Source of the DNA: DATBAK01 sp036787815
GTDB lineage: Bacteria; Actinomycetota; Acidimicrobiia; IMCC26256; PALSA-610
Length of the DNA stretch: 8,833 nucleotides
Assembly: GCA_036787815.1 (NCBI GenBank)
Contig: DAIQOP010000158.1
Span: forward strand, 1-8,833
Direction: 5' to 3'
Numbering within the stretch: position 1 is the stretch's first letter; each line of letters starts with the position of its first letter. A program made the position numbers and the translations under genes. Under the pieces are notes generated by a model. It ran no database searches. It saw only the letters and a list, made by a program, of their open reading frames with translations, and had not been told where the DNA came from. Below, in pieces: positions 1 through 5,591 of this stretch.

Positions 1-622
1 GCATCTCATGGCCGGTCTCCGCAACCGCAAGCGCACATTCGTGGTCGGCGGGAAGCCGATCGTCGAGGGTTTCGCGGCCGTCGGCGACGCGTCCGTGTGC
101 ACGAACCCGCTCTACGGCCGGGGGTGCTCGCTCGCGCTGGTGCACGCGTACGGGCTCGCGGATGCCGTGCGGTCGCATCCGGGCGACGATCGGGGCGCGC
201 TGGTCGCCTTCGACGCGTTCACGACCGAAGAGCTCGACCCCTGGTACCGCGCCGCCGTGCTCCAGGACGAGGAGGCGAAGGCGGCGAGCGCGGTTGGGGC
301 GTCGAGCGGGCACCACGCCGAAACCCGGTCTGATGCGTCTTCCGATACGCAGACCGGGCCGGCGGCGACCGACGATTCCCGCGAGATGCTGCGGGCCGTC
401 ATGCGCGACGGGTTGCTCCCCGCGTTGCAGACCTCGCCGGTCGTGTTCCGTGCGTTCCTGCGCTGGTTCAACCTGCTGGCCCGTCCCGATGCGTTGATCG
501 CCGACGGCGAGGTGGTCTCCGACGTGATGGCCGCGTACGCGGCGCGCGAGTCGCGCCCGGCGCCGCCCGCGTTCGGCCCGACGCGCGACGAGCTGCTCGC
601 GATCCTCGAGGCCGTCGCCTAA
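1..622 (+). CDS. FAD-dependent oxidoreductase/monooxygenase, C-terminal part (5' end outside window)
   Basis: The frame is open from position 2, so the ATG at 8 is probably internal and the true start lies upstream. The visible part holds the late FAD-contacting signature of PHBH/halogenase-type flavoproteins: GDASVCTNPLYGRGCSLA, with Gly-Asp encoded at about 83-88 (residues 26-27 counted from the ATG at 8), followed by a helix. The family binds FAD and uses NAD(P)H or a partner reductase for hydroxylation, halogenation or saturation. The N-terminal GxGxxG Rossmann motif that would confirm the class is not in the window. Residues 94-125 or so form an Ala/Ser/Thr/Asp-rich linker, partly encoded by a hairpin element (324-358) with atypical T-ending codons. 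The C-terminal region is helical and unassigned. The TAA stop overlaps the stop of the convergent E1 gene by 4 nt. The superfamily call is fairly safe; the substrate is unknown. Confidence 0.75.
   Translation, partial: HLMAGLRNRKRTFVVGGKPIVEGFAAVGDASVCTNPLYGRGCSLALVHAYGLADAVRSHPGDDRGALVAFDAFTTEELDPWYRAAVLQDEEAKAASAVGASSGHHAETRSDASSDTQTGPAATDDSREMLRAVMRDGLLPALQTSPVVFRAFLRWFNLLARPDALIADGEVVSDVMAAYAARESRPAPPAFGPTRDELLAILEAVA
324..358. repeat. Palindromic element inside the coding region of the flavoprotein gene
   Basis: A perfect 9-bp inverted repeat, CCCGGTCTG (324-332) and CAGACCGGG (350-358), surrounds a 17-nt spacer. Paired another way, it gives 8 bp of outer stem, a 3-nt bulge (332-334), 4 bp of inner stem (GCGT 335-338 with ACGC 347-350) and an 8-nt loop. 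It lies in frame in a low-complexity linker. It is translated as roughly RSDASSDTQTG, with several T-ending or otherwise rare-looking codons (tct, gat, tct, gat) in a gene whose third positions are nearly all G or C. The shape recalls REP/MITE-like palindromes or the in-frame palindromic elements of Rickettsia genes. No second copy was seen in this window, so repeat-family status is inference. Confidence 0.6.
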
Positions 623-2733
623 TAGGCGAGCAGGTGTCGGAGGTCGCGGACGATGTCGTCGACCTGCGGGAGCGTCGCGGCCTCGAGCGTGGGTTCGTAG
701 CCGACGAGGGTGTCGGCCGCGGCGAGCCGGAGCACCGGCGCGTCGAGGTACTCGAAGCACTCGTCGGCGGCGAACGCCGCGATCTCCGCACCGAACCCGC
801 CGGTGAGGCGGTCTTCGTGCACCACGAGCAGGCGGCCGGTCCGGCGCACCGACTCCGCGACGATGTCGTGGTCCCAGGGGCTGATCGTCCGCAGGTCGAT
901 GATCTCGATGCCGTGGTCGGCCCCCGGTTGGTCCGTGCCGGTCGGCTGCTCCGTGAGCTGTTGAGTGGCGAGCACCGCGCGGTGCACGGTCGCGCCCCAC
1001 GTGACGATCGTCGCCCGATCGCCACGGGTCACGTACGCGCCCTTGCCGAACGGCAGCATCCAGCCCTCGGGAGGCATGGGATCGCGGTTGTAGCCCTGGC
1101 GGTAGAGATGCTTGTGCTCGAGGAACAAGACTGGGTCTTCGCACTTGAACGCGGTGCGCAGCAGGCCGACGGCGTCGCGGGCACGCGACGGGAACGCGAT
1201 GAGGATGCCCGGGATGTGGGCGAAGATCGCTTCGTCGCAGTGCGAGTGCCAGATCGACCCGCCGGTGAGGTAGCCGCCGATCGCGATCCGCACGACGAGG
1301 GGGCAGTTGAACGCGCCGTTGGAACGCCAGCGCGTCGTGGCCGCCTCCGACTTGAGCTGTTGCATCGCGGGCCACACGTAGTCGAAGAACTGGATCTCGG
1401 CGCACGGGCGCAAGCCGCGCATGGCCATCCCCACGCCTCGGCCGACGATGTTGGCCTCCGCCAAGGGAGTGTTGAAGCAGCGGGCGTCACCGAAGCTGCG
1501 CTGGAGGCCGAACGTGATGCCGAACACGCCGCCCTTGCCCGCGACCACGTCGAGCAGCTCCGGATCGCAGTCGGCGACGTCTTCGCCGAACACGCGGATG
1601 CGCTCGTCGTGCTCCATCTGCTCGTGCAGCGTCAACCGGATCGCTTCGCCGAGCGCGACCGCCTCGCCCCCGTCGAGGGGTTCGGGCGGCTCGTCGACGA
1701 CGGGCGGGGTGCCGAGCACGTGGTCGATCACGGTGACCGGGTCGGGCCTGGGTGCGGCGAGCGCGGCCTCGGCCGCGGCCCGCACCTCGTCGCGGGCCTG
1801 TTCCTTGAGCGCGTCGATGCCTTCGGCGTCGAGCGCGCCGGCCTCGAGGAGTGCGCGTTCCATCAGCGCGATCGGGTCGTGCTCGGTCTCGTCGCGGAGC
1901 TCGTCGGGACCGCGGTACTTCTTCTGGTCGTCCGAGAGCGAGTGCGCGTACGGCCGGGTCACCGTCGCATGGATGAGCACGGGGCCGATCCCGGCGCGCG
2001 CGTGCACGATCGCGTCGGCCCCCTTGTGCCGCACCTCGAAGTAGTCGCGGCCGTCCATCTTCACGATGTGCAGGCCGCGGATGCCGGCGACCATCTCCGA
2101 GATCGGTGCGGGCATCTGGTCCGACGACCGCACCGAGATCGCGTAGCCGTTGTCGGCCACCACGTAGAGCACGGGGAGGTGCAGCCGGCACGCGGTGTTC
2201 AGGCTCTCCCAGAACTCGCCCTCCGAAGTCGCGCCCTCGCCCAGCGACACGTAGGTGATCTCGTCGCCGTAGGCCGTGCAGCCCGGGAGCGTTCGCCGGC
2301 CGATGTAGCGCGCGGCCTCCGCGCACCCGACCGCCGGAAGACACTGGCTCCCGGTGCAGCTCGTCTGGGTGACGATGTTGAGGTGCGCGGCGCCCCAGTG
2401 GCAGGGCATCTGGCGCCCGCCCGACGCGGGGTCGGTCGCCGCGCCGACGGCCTCGAGCAACATCTCCGTCGGTGTGACACCGAGCGCGAGGGCCAGCGCA
2501 CGATCGCGGTAGTACGGGAAGAACCAGTCGTACGCGGGGCGCAGCGACCGGGCGAGGCCGAGCAGCAGCGCTTCGTGGCCGGCGCCGGAGATCTGGAAGA
2601 ACGCCTTGCTCTGCTGACGGAGGGCGATCTCCCGGTCGTCGAGATAGCGCGAGACGAGCGCGAGCCGGTAGTCGCTCAGCGTTTCCTCGACCGAGACCTG
2701 GAACGGCAAGGACGCGTGCTTGCGTACCAACAT
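619..2733 (-). CDS. Branched-chain 2-oxo acid dehydrogenase E1, fused alpha-beta subunits
   Basis: Thiamine-diphosphate-dependent E1, expected to decarboxylate branched-chain 2-oxo acids and pass the acyl group to lipoyl-E2. With the ATG at 2733 it has 704 residues. The alpha half (about 1-340) has the TPP/Mg motif GEGATSEGEFWE (Gly165-Glu166-Gly167) ending in DNGYAIS (Asp194-Asn195). Glu in place of the canonical Asp is also found in BCKDH E1-alpha. The beta half begins near residue 355 and has FNTPLAEANIVG, AEIQFFDYVWPA and IWHSHCDEAIFAHIPG (His496, His498), closest in style to BCKDH E1-beta. Alpha and beta are usually separate genes; the single-chain form is a known variant. GGAGG at 2742-2746 sits 8 nt before the ATG at 2733. 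An in-frame GTG at 2742 would overlap that SD, so I prefer the ATG. The gene is divergent from E2 and convergent with the flavoprotein gene (4-nt overlap). Substrate preference (branched-chain rather than pyruvate or acetoin) is inferred from motif style. Confidence 0.9.
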   Translation of the reverse strand: MLVRKHASLPFQVSVEETLSDYRLALVSRYLDDREIALRQQSKAFFQISGAGHEALLLGLARSLRPAYDWFFPYYRDRALALALGVTPTEMLLEAVGAATDPASGGRQMPCHWGAAHLNIVTQTSCTGSQCLPAVGCAEAARYIGRRTLPGCTAYGDEITYVSLGEGATSEGEFWESLNTACRLHLPVLYVVADNGYAISVRSSDQMPAPISEMVAGIRGLHIVKMDGRDYFEVRHKGADAIVHARAGIGPVLIHATVTRPYAHSLSDDQKKYRGPDELRDETEHDPIALMERALLEAGALDAEGIDALKEQARDEVRAAAEAALAAPRPDPVTVIDHVLGTPPVVDEPPEPLDGGEAVALGEAIRLTLHEQMEHDERIRVFGEDVADCDPELLDVVAGKGGVFGITFGLQRSFGDARCFNTPLAEANIVGRGVGMAMRGLRPCAEIQFFDYVWPAMQQLKSEAATTRWRSNGAFNCPLVVRIAIGGYLTGGSIWHSHCDEAIFAHIPGILIAFPSRARDAVGLLRTAFKCEDPVLFLEHKHLYRQGYNRDPMPPEGWMLPFGKGAYVTRGDRATIVTWGATVHRAVLATQQLTEQPTGTDQPGADHGIEIIDLRTISPWDHDIVAESVRRTGRLLVVHEDRLTGGFGAEIAAFAADECFEYLDAPVLRLAAADTLVGYEPTLEAATLPQVDDIVRDLRHLLAY

Positions 2734-2741
2734 GTCGGCCA

Positions 2742-2746
2742 CCTCC
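2742..2746 (-). promoter_or_regulatory. Shine-Dalgarno site deciding the E1 start
   Basis: On the minus strand GGAGG lies 8 nt upstream of the ATG at 2733-2731. The alternative in-frame GTG at 2742-2740 overlaps the last G of this site and so could not use it. The start therefore moves three codons downstream of the longest reading. Confidence 0.65.
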
Positions 2747-2757
2747 GGCGCCGGTTC

Positions 2758-2763
2758 AGACTA
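2758..2763 (-). promoter_or_regulatory. Candidate -10 element for the E1 gene
   Basis: On the minus strand the hexamer reads TAGTCT, fitting the actinobacterial TANNNT pattern. It sits about 24 nt upstream of the preferred ATG, leaving room for a short leader with the GGAGG site. No convincing -35 was found. Two GGCGCC boxes (2747-2752 and 2765-2770), 18 bp apart, flank the divergent promoter area and could be a regulatory site or chance in GC-rich DNA. Confidence 0.35.
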
Positions 2764-2771
2764 CGGCGCCC

Positions 2772-2777
2772 TACGCT
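2772..2777 (+). promoter_or_regulatory. Candidate -10 of a leaderless promoter for E2
   Basis: TACGCT fits TANNNT and is followed by exactly 6 nt and then the GTG start at 2784. That spacing is typical of actinobacterial leaderless transcripts, where transcription starts at the start codon. No Shine-Dalgarno site precedes this GTG, which supports the reading. A 5'-end map of the transcript would decide. Confidence 0.45.
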
Positions 2778-2783
2778 GGCCGC

Positions 2784-3782
2784 GTGACCCAGGGTGAGCC
2801 TCCCGCACCGCCTCTGCCGTGGCGGGTACGGCGCCCGCGATCGGTCGGGGCGTTCCTCTCCCCCGCGGTGCTGCGGACGGCGCGTGCGCGCGGCATCGAC
2901 CCGGCTGCGCTGCGGGCCGCGGGCGGGTCGGGCGCGCAGGGCCGGGTGACGCTCGCCGACCTCGCACGCCGCGCCGATGCGGGTGTCGTTGCGGGTGTCG
3001 TTGCCGGTGTCGGTGCCGGTGCCGGTGCCGGTGACAGGGTGGATGCCGGCGTCGATGTCGTGGCGTCGGCGCATGCCGGCGGCGACGAGCGGGTGCCGTT
3101 CACCCGCGTCCAGACGCGTGCGGGCCCGGCGTTGCTCGCGTCGACCCGCATGGCCGCGCACGCGCTCACGATCGTCGAGGCCGACTACTCGGCCGTCGAG
3201 GTCGCCCGACGCGAATGGCGGGAGCGGTTCCGCGCCGAAGAAGGGTTCTCGCTCACCTACCTTCCGTTCGTCGCTCGTGCCGTCGTCGATGCGTTGCGCG
3301 CGTTTCCTCTCTTCAACGCGACGATGGGCGACGACTCGTTGCTCGTGCGCCCGCGTGTCGGGCTCGGGATCGCGGTCGACCTCGATCATCAGGGGCTCGT
3401 CGTCCCCGTCGTCCACGCCGCCGACTCGTTGCGATTGCGGGCGCTGGCACGCGCCATCGACGATCTCGCGCGCCGAGCACGCGCGAAGCGGCTGAAGCCC
3501 GACGACGCGGTCGGTGGCACGTTCACGATCACCAACCCGGGCGGGTACGGAACCGAGATCTCGGTGCCGATCATCAATCAACCCGAGGTGGGCATCCTCT
3601 CGACCGATGGTGTACGCAAGCGCGTCGTCGTCGCTTCCGGCGGCGACGCCCTCGTGATCCGTCCGACCGGCTACCTGTGCCTGAGCTTCGACCACCGCGC
3701 GATCGACGGTGCGTACGCGGGAGCGTTCGTCGGCCGGGTGCGCGAGATCCTCGAAGGCCGCGACTGGCTCACGGAGATGTGA
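2784..3782 (+). CDS. 2-oxo acid dehydrogenase E2 acyltransferase lacking a lipoyl domain
   Basis: Core E2 of a 2-oxo acid dehydrogenase complex, which moves the acyl group from lipoyllysine to CoA. It has 332 residues, shorter than the 400 or more of standard E2. Residues about 22-62 are a peripheral-subunit-binding domain (FLSPAVLRTARARGID through GRVTLADLARRA), which docks E1 or E3. Residues about 63-95 are an Ala/Gly/Val linker. Residues about 100-332 are the catalytic domain, with TNPGGYGTEISVPIINQPEVG and the active-site block SFDHRAIDG (His304, Asp308). No N-terminal lipoyl domain or DKA lipoylation motif is present, and the upstream DNA is the divergent E1 gene, so the lack is not a mis-set start. 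The lipoyl group would have to come in trans, as in corynebacterial OdhA, whose E2 domain borrows lipoyl domains from another E2. The GTG start is supported by a leaderless-type -10. Its 3' end overlaps the HAD gene by 14 nt. Confidence 0.88.
   Translation: MTQGEPPAPPLPWRVRRPRSVGAFLSPAVLRTARARGIDPAALRAAGGSGAQGRVTLADLARRADAGVVAGVVAGVGAGAGAGDRVDAGVDVVASAHAGGDERVPFTRVQTRAGPALLASTRMAAHALTIVEADYSAVEVARREWRERFRAEEGFSLTYLPFVARAVVDALRAFPLFNATMGDDSLLVRPRVGLGIAVDLDHQGLVVPVVHAADSLRLRALARAIDDLARRARAKRLKPDDAVGGTFTITNPGGYGTEISVPIINQPEVGILSTDGVRKRVVVASGGDALVIRPTGYLCLSFDHRAIDGAYAGAFVGRVREILEGRDWLTEM
2979..3032 (+). repeat. Short tandem repeat encoding the E2 interdomain linker
   Basis: Two exact copies of the 12-mer GCGGGTGTCGTT (2979-2990, 2991-3002) are followed by five 6-bp units of GCCGGT type (3003-3032; the second is GTCGGT). 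The array stays in frame and gives AGVVAGVVAGVGAGAGAG. Units of 6 and 12 bp change length without breaking the frame, so the linker length could vary between strains. Confidence 0.85.
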
Positions 3783-4440
3783 CGCCGGCGAGCCGGAGCA
3801 CCGCGGCGAGACCGCGCGGGCCCGGTTCGCGCACCGGAGGGAGCAGGTAGACGCGCACCCCCGACTCGATGGCGCCGCCGTCGGTCAGCGCGTTGTCGCC
3901 GACCATCAGCGCGTCTTCCGGGCCCATTCCGAGCAGCTCGCACGCGGCGGCGAAGAGTTGGGGCGCGGGCTTCGCCACGCCGTGCTCGTAGGAGAGCACG
4001 AGGCCGGCGAAGTAGGGGAGCAGGCCGTGGCGATCGAGCACCGGGCGGATGTCCCAGCCCGTGTCGCTCACCACGACCATCGGAATGCCGGCGTCGCGTA
4101 GCGCGCGCACGACGGGGAGCGTGTCGGGAAACGGGCTCCACGCCTCGGCCGAGATCTCGCGTTCGTAGAGCACCGCGCCGAGGCCGTCGACGATCACGTC
4201 GGCGGCGGAGTACAGGGCGGTCCAACACTCGCGGTGTGCGTGCTCCGAGAGGTCGCGCCCCTTCGCGATCTCCTCGGCCGTGCGCGCCCGATCCTGGATC
4301 TCACGCCAGATGCGGCGCGCGGTCGCGTCGTCGACGTCGCGTCCGAGCTTGCGGGCTTCGGCGCGCAGGATCGCGGGACCGTCGCCGCGCCCGAGCAGCG
4401 TGTCGCCCATGTCGAAGAGCACACCCCGGATCGCCCGCAC
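3769..4440 (-). CDS. HAD-superfamily hydrolase (phosphatase/dehalogenase-like)
   Basis: A 223-aa protein with the four HAD motifs: I FDMGDTL (nucleophile Asp10), II VVVSDTG (Ser125), III Lys157 in KPAPQLF, IV VGDNALTDGG (Asp182, Asp187). A helical cap lies between motifs I and II, as in subfamily I (phosphoglycolate phosphatase or haloacid dehalogenase type). The residue two after the nucleophile is Gly12 rather than the acid/base Asp of classical phosphatases, so the activity may not be simple phosphate-ester hydrolysis. The start is GTG at 4440. No good SD is visible, but minus-strand CAGAAT (4452-4447) lies 6 nt before it, suggesting a leaderless transcript. Its stop overlaps the E2 gene by 14 nt, and it is divergent from the aldo/keto reductase. 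The substrate is unknown and the neighbours give no firm clue. Confidence 0.88.
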   Translation of the reverse strand: MRAIRGVLFDMGDTLLGRGDGPAILRAEARKLGRDVDDATARRIWREIQDRARTAEEIAKGRDLSEHAHRECWTALYSAADVIVDGLGAVLYEREISAEAWSPFPDTLPVVRALRDAGIPMVVVSDTGWDIRPVLDRHGLLPYFAGLVLSYEHGVAKPAPQLFAAACELLGMGPEDALMVGDNALTDGGAIESGVRVYLLPPVREPGPRGLAAVLRLAGVTSP

Positions 4441-4523
4441 CCCCCGATTCTGCCAGCCACCCGAACTCGCCTTTCCCGCTGCCGTGAGGAAGGATCGCCG
4501 GCGAACCCTTCGAGGAGGACCCG

Positions 4524-5543
4524 ATGGAGTACCGCACGCTCGGCCGGACCGGTATCCAGGTGAGCACGCAATGCCTCGGAGCGATGATGTTCGGCCTCTG
4601 GGGCAATCGCGACCACGACGAGTGCGCGCGCGTCGTCCACGCGGCCCTCGACGCGGGCGTGAACTTCATCGATACCGCCGACGTGTACTCGCGCGGCGAG
4701 TCCGAGGAGATCGTCGGCAAGGCGCTCCTCGGCCGGCGCGACGACGTCGTCCTCGCGACGAAAGTGCACGGCACCATGGGCAGCGACCCGAATCGCCAGG
4801 GCAACTCGCGGCGCTGGATCCGCATGGAAGTGGAGAACAGCCTGCGCCGGTTGCAGACCGACTGGATCGACCTGTACCAGATCCACCGCCCGGATCCGAG
4901 CCTCGATGTCGACGAGACGCTCGGTGTCCTCACCGACCTCGTGCGCGAAGGCAAGGTGCGGGCGATCGGCTCGTCGACGTTCCCGGCCGAGCAGATCGTG
5001 GAGGCGCAGTGGGTCGCCGAGCGGAGGGGACGCGAGCGTTTCCGCTGCGAGCAGCCTCCGTATTCGATCCTGGCGCGCGGCATCGAGCGCGCGGTGCTGC
5101 CGACGTGCGCGCGCTACGGCATGGGCGTGATCGTGTGGAGCCCGCTCAACGGCGGTTGGCTCACCGGCAAGTACAAGCGCGATCAGGCGTGGCCGGAAGG
5201 CAGCCGGGGCGCGATGGGCATGTTCTCCGGGCCCGAGAAGCGGCACAACCAGCGGAAGTTCGAGGCGGTGGAGCAGCTCGAGAAGGTCGCGTTCGACGCG
5301 GGGGTGTCGATGACGCATCTCGCGCTCGCATGGACCCTCGAGCACCCCGCGGTGACCTCGACCATCATCGGCCCGAAGACGATGGAACAGCTCACCGATC
5401 TGCTCGCGGCCGACGGTGTGCACCTCGACGCCGGCGTGCTCGACCGCATCGACGAGGTCGTCGCTCCGGGCGTCACGATCGTCGGGCGCGACGAGGGCTA
5501 CGAGCCGCCGGAGCTGGAGGCGGGCGCGAGGCGTCGACGCTAA
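4524..5543 (+). CDS. Aldo/keto reductase
   Basis: A 339-aa NAD(P)H-dependent oxidoreductase of the AKR superfamily, a soluble (alpha/beta)8 barrel that reduces carbonyls or oxidises alcohols. The N-terminus MEYRTLGRTGIQVSTQCLG is typical. The catalytic tetrad is visible as Asp50 and Tyr55 (NFIDTADVYSRGESE), Lys80 (LATKVHG) and His121 (LYQIHRPD). The IIGPKTMEQL segment near the C-terminus binds the cofactor phosphate/adenine end. GAGGAGG at 4512-4518 is 5 nt before the ATG and fixes the start. The P450 cassette starts 48 bp downstream on the same strand, so co-transcription is possible, but a palindrome lies between them. A role in reducing or oxidising a steroid or aldehyde intermediate is only a guess from context. 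Confidence 0.93.
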   Translation: MEYRTLGRTGIQVSTQCLGAMMFGLWGNRDHDECARVVHAALDAGVNFIDTADVYSRGESEEIVGKALLGRRDDVVLATKVHGTMGSDPNRQGNSRRWIRMEVENSLRRLQTDWIDLYQIHRPDPSLDVDETLGVLTDLVREGKVRAIGSSTFPAEQIVEAQWVAERRGRERFRCEQPPYSILARGIERAVLPTCARYGMGVIVWSPLNGGWLTGKYKRDQAWPEGSRGAMGMFSGPEKRHNQRKFEAVEQLEKVAFDAGVSMTHLALAWTLEHPAVTSTIIGPKTMEQLTDLLAADGVHLDAGVLDRIDEVVAPGVTIVGRDEGYEPPELEAGARRRR

Positions 5544-5561
5544 CCTGACGGCAACGTCAGG
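5544..5561. promoter_or_regulatory. Perfect palindrome between AKR and P450 genes (operator candidate)
   Basis: CCTGACG GCAA CGTCAGG is a perfect 7-4-7 inverted repeat starting on the base after the AKR stop codon and ending 30 bp before the P450 ATG. It resembles TGACG-N4-CGTCA operators of TetR- or MerR-type regulators of acyl-CoA or aromatic catabolism, and may control the P450-ferredoxin-SDR genes. A terminator is less likely, as no T-run follows. The palindrome is seen directly; the binder is inference. Confidence 0.55.
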
Positions 5562-5591
5562 CTTCTGGCGCGAGCGAAGAGGGGGCGGTCG

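Noticed and set aside
2640..2783. A possible lipoyl domain of E2 lost to a frameshift upstream.
   Set aside because: This DNA codes for the E1 N-terminus on the other strand, and I saw no DKA-type lipoylation motif in the plus frames.
634..2787. A 717-codon open frame on + opposite the whole E1 gene.
   Set aside because: It mirrors E1 in a GC-rich genome where antisense stops are rare; the translation is Arg/Val/Asp/Gly-rich with no recognisable domain, while E1 has clear TPP motifs.
2676..3695. A 339-codon minus frame across the E1/E2 divergent promoter.
   Set aside because: It would extend across the start of E1 and lie antisense to E2, with low-complexity Arg-rich content and no motif.
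5544..5580. The palindrome after the AKR gene as a rho-independent terminator.
   Set aside because: No T-run follows the 7-bp stem (next bases are CTTCTGGCGCG), so an operator is the better reading, although a weak attenuating role cannot be excluded.
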